A DNA stretch of 64,000 nt from Paenibacillus_E qinlingensis (GCF_028746185.1 NZ_JAQIVH010000013.1:24685-88684); one strand, 5' to 3'. Numbered from the stretch's first letter, positions 1 through 8,103 are shown. Numbers and translations are program-made. The notes: generated from the sequence alone by a model not told the origin.

Positions 1-298
1 CGCACATGATCGTGCTGGCTTTGGTGGTGCGCTGTTTTCATTAGCAGTAGCGATAACGGCTTCGGCGCTTTGGGGTGTCAATCAAGGCGAAGGATGGTTA
101 TGGTGGACATTCCTCTGGGGTGGGCTGCCGGGATTCGCAGCTGGATTAGTGGTGCATTTTCATATTGGCTATACGGATTTTGTACATTTATTGCCTGTTT
201 ACATAGCGGTGATGCTGTATGTAGGCGGATTATATTTAACATATCCCTATCTCGTTGGCAAAGGGGGCGCAACTGTTACGGCAGTTAGATCCCTGTAA
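1..298 (+). CDS. C-terminal part of an integral membrane protein (5' end outside window)
   Basis: An open frame runs from the first bases (codons begin at position 2) to TAA at 296-298, giving about 98 residues with no start inside the window. The translation is strongly hydrophobic, with Trp- and Gly-rich stretches and roughly three membrane-spanning segments, and ends in a short basic tail after LVGKGG. No family was recognised. A weak hairpin with a T-run lies just downstream around 308-345. The gene is convergent with azoR, with a four-unit repeat element between them. Confidence 0.6.
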   Translation, partial: AHDRAGFGGALFSLAVAITASALWGVNQGEGWLWWTFLWGGLPGFAAGLVVHFHIGYTDFVHLLPVYIAVMLYVGGLYLTYPYLVGKGGATVTAVRSL

Positions 299-365
299 AG
301 ATGAGTGAGCTTCCAAATGTCCACGTGAGTGGTGTTTGAGGCTTTTTGCTAGATAGAGGGGAAGT

Positions 366-552
366 CTAACGGACACTAGCGACCTTATTCACAAGAAAAG
401 AAGCCCTTCTTCCACGTAACGGACGCCTACGACGTTATTCATCCATTTTTTGCGATTAGCATGTGCCAAAAAAGCAAATAGCGACTATCATGTCCGTTAG
501 CCATGCAAATGGGTACTTTTGAACCAATTAGGGTCATCTGTGTCCGTTTTAC
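366..552. repeat. Four-unit dyad element Q1 (GGAC family)
   Basis: Four units: TAACGGAC at 367 and at 417, then the inverted GTCCGTTA at 492 and GTCCGTTT at 542. Pitch is 50 bp in both pairs, and the GGAC/GTCC blocks are mirror-symmetric around position 458. A TTTTTTG / CAAAAAA pair lies close to the centre. The element fills most of the 359-bp non-coding gap between two convergent 3' ends. It has the same geometry as the elements at 4458, 4861, 16895, 31541, 43127, 57744 and 63740. Confidence 0.75.
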
Positions 553-617
553 AGCTCAACTCCTGCTAATTAAAGAGCTGCTCATCGAGCTGATGCCGCC
601 AATCCACAAAGAAAAAC

Positions 618-650
618 TGTCCCCTAAGATCCATGGATCCTGGGGGACAG
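618..650 (-). terminator. Rho-independent terminator of azoR
   Basis: Arms CTGTCCCC (618-625) and GGGGACAG (643-650) enclose a GATCCATGGATC inner palindrome. On the minus strand the stem is followed by a T-rich GTTTTTC run, immediately downstream of the azoR stop. Confidence 0.75.
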
Positions 651-657
651 CTCCTTA

Positions 658-1293
658 TTAAAACGTATGCGCCAAATCCTTCGCACGCGCAATCGCGTCC
701 TCTTTGATCTGCTGCGCTTTATCAGGGAACTGGTTATGCCCCTCTACGAACAGCCCTTGCGTGTCGGTTATTCCGAAAAAGCCCATAATGATGCTGATAT
801 AGCGATGACCAGATTCCATACCGGCCGCAGGCCCCTCCGAATACACGCCGCCGCGCGCTTGGATATGCAGTACCTTTTTGCCAGGAAGAAGGCCAACAGG
901 ACCTTCTGCGGTGTACTTGAACGTTTTGCCAGCTACGCAAAGAGCATCCAGATAAGCTTTCATCACAGGAGGGAATGAGAAATTCCACATCGGCGTGACG
1001 AACACGTATTTGTCTGCAGCAATGAACTGCTCGGTGAGTTCACTAATGCGTCCAACCTTAGCGCTTTCCTCGCTAGATAAAGAGGAGAAATCTTGTCCAC
1101 TGCGCAGCTTACCCCATCCGCTGAACACGTCCGCATCAATATGCGGCACTTGGATACGATACAAATCAACAGGAATCACTTCGTCATTGGGGTTCGCTTC
1201 GCGATAGGCATCGATGAAAGCTTTGCCTACGGCCATACTGTAAGACGTTTGATGATCATGAGGATGCGCAGTAATATGCAGAACAGTTGCCAA
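658..1293 (-). CDS. azoR: FMN-dependent NADH-azoreductase
   Basis: Flavodoxin-fold quinone/azo oxidoreductase of about 211 residues that uses FMN and NADH to reduce quinones and azo bonds in the cytosol. Family features visible are the N-terminal ATVLHITAHPHDHQTSYS, the FMN-binding MWNFSFPPVMKAYLDA and the IQARGGVYSEGP segment. Start choice: an ATG exists at 1305, but AAAGGATGG overlaps it and sits at the right distance from TTG at 1293. That start gives the usual N-terminus (Met)-ATVLHITAHPHD, so TTG is preferred. The gene stands alone and ends at a strong terminator. Confidence 0.9.
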   Translation of the reverse strand: MATVLHITAHPHDHQTSYSMAVGKAFIDAYREANPNDEVIPVDLYRIQVPHIDADVFSGWGKLRSGQDFSSLSSEESAKVGRISELTEQFIAADKYVFVTPMWNFSFPPVMKAYLDALCVAGKTFKYTAEGPVGLLPGKKVLHIQARGGVYSEGPAAGMESGHRYISIIMGFFGITDTQGLFVEGHNQFPDKAQQIKEDAIARAKDLAHTF

Positions 1294-1551
1294 AGTGAGA
1301 TCCATCCTTTCGGGTATGCAGTCTATGAAATCCTCTTCTAATGTGTATTAAAAGCACTTTAAATATGCTGGTAGGTAATGGCGAGCCGTTATGAGGCTAA
1401 ACTGATGCAGGTTGTCGACAAAGATTTGGTCATGGAACTACCTATTTACATTGAGCCTTGGCGGCTTTTGAGTTATGATGGGAGACGATGTTTTTATTTG
1501 AATTTTCTATGCGATGATTAACTAAATTGAGATAAAGTGAGATGACGAATA

Positions 1552-2589
1552 ATGACGAAACCTAAAGATGTAAACTATAGCATGCCAGCAGAGTGGACAG
1601 AGCACGAACGAACTTTTATTTCTTGGCCGGTTCAGGCGTCGATGGTTTACCCAGAGGATCACGCGGTAGTGTCCCAAGGGTATGCGGATTTGGCGAAGGC
1701 GATTGCCGAATTTGAGCCTGTTACTGTGATTGTTAATCCTTCTGATGCAGAGCAAGTGAAAGCGATGTTCACGGAATCCAATGTGGATTTCTTGGAGATT
1801 CCCCATAATGACGCTTGGTTCCGCGACAATGGTCCAACTTTCGTGTTGAACGAGCAGCAAGAAATTGCAGCAGTCAACTGGAAGTTCAATGCATGGGGCG
1901 GCAAGTATGCGCCTTGGGATCTTGATGATAACGTAGCGCCACAAATTGCGGAGCACCATGGTGTGAAACGTTTTGACGCTCCGCTCGTCATGGAGGGTGG
2001 CTCCATCCACGTGGATGGAGAAGGGACGCTTTTGACCACAGAAGAATGTCTATTGAACACGAACCGCAACCCGGATCTGAGCCGTGAGGAGATTGAGGCG
2101 CATGTCCGCAATTTCGTGAACGTGGAGAAAATTATCTGGTTGAACAAGGGGCTCGACGGTGACGAGACGGACGGTCACGTGGATAATATTGCTTGCTTCG
2201 CGGCTCCAGGCAAAATCATTCTGCAAGTCTGTAACGATCCTTCGGATGCTAACTATGCGATTACGCAGGAGAATTTGGAGATTCTCCGCAGTGCGAGGGA
2301 TGCTAAAGGTCGTTCATTTGAGATTATCCAAATTGAGCAACCACCGCTGACGTTCTTTGAAGAGCAGCGTTTGACGCTTAGCTATTTGAACTTTTATTTC
2401 GTGAACGGCGGCATCATCTTGCCGGTGTTTGGTGGAACTTCGGAAGAGACAGATCGCAAGGCGATTGAAGTGCTTCAAGCGACGTTCCCTGAACGTCGAA
2501 TCCGTACAATTAACGGCATGTCCATTATCAAAGAAGGCGGCAATGTTCACTGCACGACGCAGCAAATGCCAGCAAGCAAGAAAGGGTGA
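1552..2589 (+). CDS. aguA: Agmatine deiminase
   Basis: Converts agmatine to N-carbamoylputrescine plus ammonia, the first step of the arginine-decarboxylase route to putrescine. At 345 residues it matches the peptidyl-arginine-deiminase-like (PAD_porph) family. Visible active-site segments are NDAWFRDNGPTF (about 86-97), MEGGSIHVDGEG (147-158), DGETDGHVDNIACF with the catalytic His near 209, and GGNVHCTTQQMP with the nucleophilic Cys334. It lies 6 bp upstream of aguB, whose ribosome binding site is inside the end of aguA, so the two are almost certainly cotranscribed. Confidence 0.95.
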   Translation: MTKPKDVNYSMPAEWTEHERTFISWPVQASMVYPEDHAVVSQGYADLAKAIAEFEPVTVIVNPSDAEQVKAMFTESNVDFLEIPHNDAWFRDNGPTFVLNEQQEIAAVNWKFNAWGGKYAPWDLDDNVAPQIAEHHGVKRFDAPLVMEGGSIHVDGEGTLLTTEECLLNTNRNPDLSREEIEAHVRNFVNVEKIIWLNKGLDGDETDGHVDNIACFAAPGKIILQVCNDPSDANYAITQENLEILRSARDAKGRSFEIIQIEQPPLTFFEEQRLTLSYLNFYFVNGGIILPVFGGTSEETDRKAIEVLQATFPERRIRTINGMSIIKEGGNVHCTTQQMPASKKG

Positions 2590-2595
2590 TTCCAA

Positions 2596-3471
2596 ATGAG
2601 AAAAGTGACTGTAGCAGCCACACAAATGAGCTGTTCCGATAACATAGAAGAAAACATCGCCAAAGCGGAGAAATTGGTCCGTGAAGCCGCGGCGAAGGGT
2701 GCGCAAGTGATTCTAATTCAAGAGTTGTTTGAAACACCTTATTTTTGCCAAAAAGAAAAATCCGATTACTACCGCTACGCAACGGAATTAGAAACGAACA
2801 AAGCGATCAATCACTTCCGTGAGATCGCCAAAGAGCTGGCAGTAGTTCTGCCAATCTCCTTTTATGAGAAAAAGAACTACGCTCGCTACAACTCGCTTGC
2901 CGTTATCGATGCCGATGGTTCCGTGCTCGGCACCTACCGCAAAAGCCACATCCCTGACGGTCCAGGGTATGAGGAGAAGTTCTATTTTAACCCGGGAGAT
3001 ACAGGTTTCAAGGTGTGGAAAACACGCTACGCCAAAATCGGCGTCGGCGTATGTTGGGATCAATGGTACCCAGAAGCTGCTCGCGTAATGGCACTGATGG
3101 GGGCGGAACTGTTGTTCTACCCAACGGCTATCGGTTCCGAACCGCAGGATGGTTCCATTGATTCGAAGGATCACTGGCAAATGTGCATGCGCGGTCACGC
3201 GGCGTGCAACTTGATGCCGGTAATCGCATCGAACCGTATCGGGAAGGAAGAAGATGAGGATTCCAGCATCAACTTCTATGGTTCGTCTTTCATTGCAGGT
3301 CCACAGGGGAATCTGATTGAGGAAGCTGGACGTGACGAGGAAACGGTTCTTGTTGCCGAGTTCGATCTGGATCAGCTCGAAATTCAACGTATTGAATGGG
3401 GTATTTTTCGAGATCGTCGTCCGGATCTATACAAGAAAATCGCTACGTACGATGGTGAGCAGGTGTTTTAA
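2596..3471 (+). CDS. aguB: N-carbamoylputrescine amidase
   Basis: Nitrilase-superfamily hydrolase (291 aa) that splits N-carbamoylputrescine into putrescine, CO2 and ammonia, completing the pathway begun by AguA. The Glu-Lys-Cys triad is readable: Glu43 in LIQELFETPYF, Lys116 in YRKSHIPDGPGY and Cys153 in GVGVCWDQWYPE. Length is typical of plant and bacterial AguB. It is the second gene of the operon and is followed 2 bp later by a LysE-type exporter gene. Confidence 0.95.
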   Translation: MRKVTVAATQMSCSDNIEENIAKAEKLVREAAAKGAQVILIQELFETPYFCQKEKSDYYRYATELETNKAINHFREIAKELAVVLPISFYEKKNYARYNSLAVIDADGSVLGTYRKSHIPDGPGYEEKFYFNPGDTGFKVWKTRYAKIGVGVCWDQWYPEAARVMALMGAELLFYPTAIGSEPQDGSIDSKDHWQMCMRGHAACNLMPVIASNRIGKEEDEDSSINFYGSSFIAGPQGNLIEEAGRDEETVLVAEFDLDQLEIQRIEWGIFRDRRPDLYKKIATYDGEQVF

Positions 3472-3473
3472 TT

Positions 3474-4100
3474 GTGTGGCTCATTCCCTTACTTAAGGGC
3501 CTGTTATTAGGCTTTTCCATCGCGGCACCTGTTGGCCCTATAGGAATCCTATGTATGCGCAGAACGCTGACGTTAGGTCGCTTGCATGGTTTTCTATCTG
3601 GACTAGGCGCAGCTACGGCAGATGCTATCTATGGCTTCATTGCAGGGTTCGGCTTGACGCTGATTACTAGCTTTTTGTTAGATCAAAAGGTGATCCTACA
3701 GTTGGTCGGGGGTCTGTTCCTTATCTATCTGGGCGTGCAAACTTTTCGCTCAAAGCCAGCCGCTGAAGCGGCTAAAGCGACAGGGGATACGCTATTCAAA
3801 TCATATGCGTCGACGCTGCTGCTCACCATTACGAATCCGATGACGATCATGTCGTTCGTCGGTGCGTTTGCGGGGCTTGGGCTGGCAGATCGTGCAGCGG
3901 GAGGCTTCACGCCTGCGATTGCTTTGGTGGTCGGTGTGTTCTCAGGTTCAGCGCTATGGTGGTTGCTGCTTAGTTTGTTGGTTGGATTGTTGAGGGAGCG
4001 GCTCAAAGGAGCGGCGTTCCTGTGGATTAATCGCGTCTCTGGTGCGATGTTAACGGTTTTTGGATTGTTTGCAGTGATGGGGCTACTCCTTCGGGGGTAG
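3474..4100 (+). CDS. LysE/RhtB-family transporter
   Basis: A 208-residue membrane protein with about six hydrophobic helices. The N-terminal signature is typical of the LysE superfamily (GFSIAAPVGPIGILCMRRTL, residues about 13-32), and ITNPMTIMSFVGAFAG lies near the middle. The family exports amino acids and related small molecules. GTG start two bases after the aguB stop; no strong ribosome binding site, so translation is probably coupled. Its position after aguAB suggests export of a polyamine-pathway compound, but substrate is inference. The stop codon lies inside the downstream terminator. Confidence 0.85.
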   Translation: MWLIPLLKGLLLGFSIAAPVGPIGILCMRRTLTLGRLHGFLSGLGAATADAIYGFIAGFGLTLITSFLLDQKVILQLVGGLFLIYLGVQTFRSKPAAEAAKATGDTLFKSYASTLLLTITNPMTIMSFVGAFAGLGLADRAAGGFTPAIALVVGVFSGSALWWLLLSLLVGLLRERLKGAAFLWINRVSGAMLTVFGLFAVMGLLLRG

Positions 4101-4107
4101 CTTTTTT
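4081..4107 (+). terminator. Terminator of the agu operon
   Basis: GCTACTCC, a TTCG-type loop and GGGGTAGC are followed by a run of six T. The TAG stop of the LysE-type gene (4098-4100) lies in the 3' arm. Confidence 0.85.
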
Positions 4108-4112
4108 GTACA

Positions 4113-4162
4113 TTCTCCATAAACGCTCCCATCCTTGAAGGTCGGTGTAGGCGTTTATTTTG
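4113..4162. repeat. Left copy of a 50-bp hairpin-forming direct repeat
   Basis: About 50 bp beginning TTCTCCATAAACGC and ending GTAGGCGTTTATTTTG, nearly repeated in the same orientation at 5161-5209. It contains a nested hairpin: AAACGC pairs with GCGTTT around ATCCTTGAAGGT. The hairpin resembles subterminal structures of IS200/IS605-type elements, but no transposase or TnpB gene lies between the copies. Confidence 0.6.
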
Positions 4163-4194
4163 TAAGCGAAGCCTACTCCGGGCCATAGCTAAAG

Positions 4195-4391
4195 CCAAAA
4201 CGACAAAACGCAAAACGCAAAACGCAAAACGCAAAACGCAAAACGCAAAACGCAAAACGCAAAACGCAAAACGCAAAACGCAAAACGTAAAACTCAAAAC
4301 CCAAAACCCAAAATCCAAAACCCGTAACGCAAACCGTAAAACTCAAAACTCAAAACCCAAACCCAAACCCAAACCCAAACCCAAACCCAAG
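4195..4391. repeat. Tandem arrays of AAAACGC (7 bp) grading into AAACCC (6 bp)
   Basis: About 13 nearly perfect copies of AAAACGC run to about 4288. A degenerate transition follows (AAAACTC, AAAACCC, AAAATCC, AAACCGT), then six or seven copies of AAACCC from about 4352 to 4391. Open frames here encode only short peptide repeats, so I regard the stretch as non-coding. Confidence 0.85.
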
Positions 4392-4457
4392 CGAAGGCCC
4401 CCAACCCCACCCGATTGATGCAGAATTGGTGGTTGGTTTATTGGGGATTATTCTCTG

Positions 4458-4645
4458 AAAAATGCAAAAGGGCAACCTTTCTCTCTATTTATCCCCCAAA
4501 TAAGCAAATGCGTGCAAAAAGGCAACCTTTCTATCGAATTTCAAGGAAATATCATCTACTCACACGAAATTGATGCCTATTTGTATCAATTTCCAAAAAA
4601 ACAAGTGAAATCCGCTGTCAAAACTGCTCTTTTGCATTTTTGATA
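4458..4645. repeat. Four-unit dyad element Q2 (TGCAAAAGGGCA family)
   Basis: Units TGCAAAAGGGCA (4463-4474) and TGCAAAAAGGCA (4513-4524) are mirrored by TGCCTATTTGTA (4574-4585) and TGCTCTTTTGCA (4625-4636). Pitches are 50 and 51 bp, and both unit pairs share the dyad centre 4549. A further AATTTC / GAAATT pair flanks the centre. Same layout as Q1 but unrelated sequence. Confidence 0.7.
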
Positions 4646-4648
4646 GCT

Positions 4649-4819
4649 CCCAACCCAACCCAACCCAACCCAACCCAACCCAACCCAACCCAACCCAACC
4701 CAACCCAACCCAACCCAACCCAACCCAACCCAACCCGACCCAACCCAACCCAACCCAACCCAACCCAACCCAACCCAACCCAACCCAACCCAACCCAACC
4801 CAACCCAACCCAACCCAAC
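4649..4819. repeat. AACCC x34 tandem array (telomere-like, G-quadruplex potential)
   Basis: An uninterrupted 5-bp repeat of about 171 bp, with one substitution visible in the whole array (A to G at 4737). The minus strand reads GGGTT repeated, that is 34 evenly spaced G-triplets. Frames across it give only NPTQP-like or GWVGL-like repeats without a ribosome binding site. Confidence 0.95.
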
Positions 4820-4860
4820 TCGCAACCTAGGCGTTACCCACAGTGCATCCTGACCAAGTG

Positions 4861-5050
4861 AATAACTGGATTATCTGTAGCTAATTCAAGCGAGATCACG
4901 CATTTTGGCAGACTAACTGGATTTCCTCCCGTTATTTCAGGCCAATTTCTCCAAAGGGGGCATATCGAGCAAATTTAAATGTAGAAAATCCAGTTAAACT
5001 CCCAAGAGGCTAGTTTTACCCGGAAATAGATGTAGGAAATCCATTTATTC
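4861..5050. repeat. Four-unit dyad element Q3 (AACTGGA family)
   Basis: TAACTGGA at 4863 and 4914 is mirrored by TCCAGTTA (4989-4996) and TCCATTTA (5040-5047). Pitch is 51 bp in both pairs and the centre is 4955 for both. It immediately follows the AACCC array. The rest of 5051-5408 holds only the second hairpin repeat and the upstream region of the chemoreceptor gene. Confidence 0.75.
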
Positions 5051-5160
5051 CCCAAAACCACCACAAACTTAGCAGTTGCTACTCTCCCTTCCCTTTCGAA
5101 TAGCCGATAAATGCTGTAGCAGCGAAATTACGAGGAGGAATGGCTTGTAAATTGGCTCTA

Positions 5161-5209
5161 TTTCTCCATAAACTCCCGTCCTTGAAGGACGGCGTAGGCG
5201 TTTGTTTTG
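5161..5209. repeat. Right copy of the 50-bp hairpin-forming direct repeat
   Basis: Starts TTTCTCCATAAACTCCCG and carries the palindrome CGTCCTTGAAGGACG, then GTAGGCGTTTGTTTTG. It matches 4113-4162 except for a few substitutions, with compensating changes in the stem (ATCC/GGT versus GTCC/GGAC). The two copies bracket all the tandem and four-unit repeats of this gap. Confidence 0.6.
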
Positions 5210-5408
5210 CATGTTATGGAAGATGACATCCCCCCTTATTTTTTTAATAACATTTGTCGATATAGATAGAATAGCCCGCGAAATTTGTCGAATGAAGACC
5301 TCTTAGATGACTGCTTAGATGAGAAAAAACTTTCTTGAATTCAATGGCAATCGAACAAAGCACGTAACGCAGCGGCTAGAATTCAAAAGAAGAAAGAAGG
5401 GGTCTTTC

Positions 5409-7118
5409 ATGATTAAAAATTGGTCTTTAAAAACGAAACTACTATCGGGCATGCTCTTAGTTATTTTGTTATTTACGCTTGGTGCCGTGAACAATTACTG
5501 GAAACTAACGGGAGCTCAAAGTACGTTGAGTCAGGAGACGGAACGAAATGCCGAGTTGAAGGCAGCATACGAGCTTAAGAATTATGTAGGCATCCTGTAC
5601 AGTAATCAAGCTGATGTCATTATCAATCAGAGTGATGAAGCAGCGAAAGCGTACAAGGAAAATGAAGTGAAATTTAGAGAATACCTCGAGTTCATTGCCC
5701 TAAGATCGGACAACCCGAAAGAGGTGGAGTTGGCTGCAAGTCTGCGAACCGCTAGCGAGGGTTTTATCAAATCATTTGATGTAGTCATGGACATTAATAA
5801 AAAAGGCAGCAAACTAACGGCAGCGCAGCTGCGCGATGAGAATAAGAAGGCGGATGATCAAACCGACGAATTCAAACAAACGATCTATACCGTGGCAGAT
5901 CAATATATTAATAGATTCAATCAAGAATCGAAGGAATCCACAGAGTATTTAACCGATGAAATTAAATCCGTCAATATGACACTTATTATTTCCTGTATTA
6001 TTGATGTGCTGCTTGGCATAGGTATCGCATTGCTGCTTAGCCGAATCATCATTGGACCTATCAATGTGTTAATGAATGTGGCTCAAAGCATTGCTGGGGG
6101 AGACTTAACGCGTACGATCACGAGTCAGAGTAAGGATGAGGTTGGGAAACTAACGGATAGCTTTAGCCGAATGATTCTTAATTTGCAAGAGCTGATTAAA
6201 GAGGTGAATGCAAATTCACATGATGTAGCCGTTTCCTCAAAGCAGCTTTCGGCAAGCGCAGAAGAAACTTCGGCGGCTTCGAACGAAATCGCGACTTCTA
6301 TCCAAGCCGTAGCGCGAGGGGCTGAAGCTCAGGGCTTAACTTCCAATGAAAGCGCTCGAGCGATGGAGGAAATGTCGATAGGCATACAACGAATTGCAGA
6401 AACGTCATCTTCCGTATCGGATGTTTCCATGGATGCCTCTGAGAAAGCAAGGAACGGTAACCTATCCTTACAGCAAGTTATTCGTCAAATGGAATCCATA
6501 CGAGCCACCGTTGATCGTACAGCCTCCATGGTACAGAAGCTAGATAAGCAATCCATAGAAATCGGCAGCATTGTAAGTGTGATCTCCAACATCGCCACCC
6601 AGACGAATCTGCTTGCGCTCAATGCAGCTATTGAAGCGGCTCGTGCTGGCGAACATGGTCGCGGCTTTGCCGTCGTTGCTGGAGAAGTGCGGAAGCTAGC
6701 TGAACAATCAGGCAGCTCGGCCAATCAGATTATTGCGTTGATTGAACAAATTCAGCAGGGTACTCAGCTAGCTGTCGAGGCGATGAATGAGGGAACCAGA
6801 GAAGTGCATACGGGGATCGTCGTGGTACATGAGGCTGGTGAGGCCTTTCAATTGATCCTGCGGGCAATCGATCAAGTGGCTGATCAGATCCGTGATGTTT
6901 CTGCTGTGGCGGAAGAGATGTCGGCAAGATCGGAACAGGTGACGGCTTCGGTGATTGAATCATCTAACATCGCACAGCAATCGGCCTTTGCCGCTCAGAA
7001 TGTAGCGGGGAGCGCTGAGCAGCAGCTTGCAGCGCTGCAAGAAGTTGCTGCATTCGCTAACGACTTGAACAGTATGTCCCTGAGACTGCAGCAAGCCGTC
7101 GGTAAGTTCAAGCTATAA
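5409..7118 (+). CDS. Methyl-accepting chemotaxis protein
   Basis: Transmembrane chemoreceptor of 569 residues. Order: short cytoplasmic N-terminus, TM1 (about 10-33), an extracytoplasmic helical sensor (about 35-190) of four-helix-bundle type, TM2 (about 195-217), HAMP, then the signalling coiled coil. The conserved hairpin tip reads SNIATQTNLLALNAAIEAAR followed by GEHGRGFAVVAGEVRKLAEQ, which contacts CheA/CheW. Start at 5409 (MIKNWSLKTKLL) is preferred over the longer frame from 5319 because AGAAAGAAGGGG precedes it. Ligand unknown; stands alone between repeat DNA and a nucleotidyltransferase gene. Confidence 0.92.
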   Translation: MIKNWSLKTKLLSGMLLVILLFTLGAVNNYWKLTGAQSTLSQETERNAELKAAYELKNYVGILYSNQADVIINQSDEAAKAYKENEVKFREYLEFIALRSDNPKEVELAASLRTASEGFIKSFDVVMDINKKGSKLTAAQLRDENKKADDQTDEFKQTIYTVADQYINRFNQESKESTEYLTDEIKSVNMTLIISCIIDVLLGIGIALLLSRIIIGPINVLMNVAQSIAGGDLTRTITSQSKDEVGKLTDSFSRMILNLQELIKEVNANSHDVAVSSKQLSASAEETSAASNEIATSIQAVARGAEAQGLTSNESARAMEEMSIGIQRIAETSSSVSDVSMDASEKARNGNLSLQQVIRQMESIRATVDRTASMVQKLDKQSIEIGSIVSVISNIATQTNLLALNAAIEAARAGEHGRGFAVVAGEVRKLAEQSGSSANQIIALIEQIQQGTQLAVEAMNEGTREVHTGIVVVHEAGEAFQLILRAIDQVADQIRDVSAVAEEMSARSEQVTASVIESSNIAQQSAFAAQNVAGSAEQQLAALQEVAAFANDLNSMSLRLQQAVGKFKL

Positions 7119-7188
7119 AACAGGAGTAGGAACCCTCTGGAGCGAAGTAGACCATCACTAGAGTTGCAAAGGAGGCAAATCCAAAGCC

Positions 7189-8058
7189 ATGCGAAGTGAA
7201 CAAGAAATGATGGCCATCATCCTAGACACGGCTCGAGAAGATGAGCGAATTCGTGCGGTGATGATGAATGGATCGCGTACGAATCCGAATGTACCTCGGG
7301 ATGAATTTCAGGATTATGATATCGTCTATTTCGTACAGGAAACCGAATCTTTCCGATCGGATCCCGATTGGATTGATCGGTTTGGAGAGCGGCTCATCAT
7401 GCAGATGCCGGATAATAACGAATTTTATCCTATGGCGGAGCCAACGGAGCGCCTCGTGTATCTGATGCAATTCCAAGATGGGAATCGAATTGACCTCACC
7501 TTGATCCCTTTGGCGCAGCGGCAACAGCTGATGAAGCCGGACAGCTTAAGTGTATTGCTTTTGGATAAGGATGGAACGATCGGTCTACTTCCTGTTTCGA
7601 GCGACAGTGACTATCATATCCATAGGCCTACAGAGAAACAATTCCAAGGAGCATGCAATGAGTTCTGGTGGATCTGCTTGAATATGGCGAAGGGGCTTTG
7701 GCGCGAAGAGTTGACCTATGTCATGTTTATGCATGAGCAAATCAATCGCAATGTCCTGATTCAGATGCTCGAATGGAAAATAGGGATGCGTGCTGATTTT
7801 ACGATGAGTGCTGGCAAATGTGGCAAGTACATCGCCAATTACCTAACAGCTGACGAATGGCAAGCATTTAAAGCAACGTATACGGATGCTGATTATGATC
7901 ACATTTGGCAATCTCTCTTTAAGATGTGTGACCTGTTAAGTAGAACTGCGCAAGAAGTTGCTGCTTATCTGGACTTCGAATACGTTCATGCGGAAGAACG
8001 GAATGTACGTACTTATTTGCATGAGGTGCGAAATCGGCCGAAGAAACATGGGAATTAG
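7189..8058 (+). CDS. Aminoglycoside 6-adenylyltransferase family protein (ANT(6)/AadK-like)
   Basis: A 289-residue nucleotidyltransferase of the Streptomyc_adenyltransferase family. The N-terminal MMNGSRTNPNVP and DYDIVYFV segments carry the GS...D-x-D nucleotide- and metal-binding motif (about 26-50), and EWKIGMRADFTMSAGKCGKY is typical of the C-terminal half. Members adenylylate the 6-hydroxyl of streptomycin; chromosomal AadK-type copies are widespread in Bacillales. Whether it confers resistance here cannot be read from sequence. AAAGGAGG lies about 13 bp before the ATG. No sign of a mobile context. Confidence 0.88.
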   Translation: MRSEQEMMAIILDTAREDERIRAVMMNGSRTNPNVPRDEFQDYDIVYFVQETESFRSDPDWIDRFGERLIMQMPDNNEFYPMAEPTERLVYLMQFQDGNRIDLTLIPLAQRQQLMKPDSLSVLLLDKDGTIGLLPVSSDSDYHIHRPTEKQFQGACNEFWWICLNMAKGLWREELTYVMFMHEQINRNVLIQMLEWKIGMRADFTMSAGKCGKYIANYLTADEWQAFKATYTDADYDHIWQSLFKMCDLLSRTAQEVAAYLDFEYVHAEERNVRTYLHEVRNRPKKHGN

Positions 8059-8069
8059 GGAGCCTAGAT

Positions 8070-8103
8070 GACCCACAGCGGTGAATGCTGAGGGTCTTTT
8101 TCT
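8070..8103 (+). terminator. Terminator after the ANT(6)-like gene
   Basis: GACCC-A-CAGC, a 7-nt loop, GCTG-A-GGGTC, then TTTTTC. Confidence 0.85.

Noticed and set aside
4560..4861. Open frames encoding NPTQP or GWVGL repeats on both strands
   Set aside because: They are created by the 5-bp AACCC array, lack ribosome binding sites and have no non-repeat domain.
5210..5408. A cyclic-di-GMP riboswitch in the leader of the chemoreceptor gene
   Set aside because: None of the conserved aptamer segments is present in this stretch.
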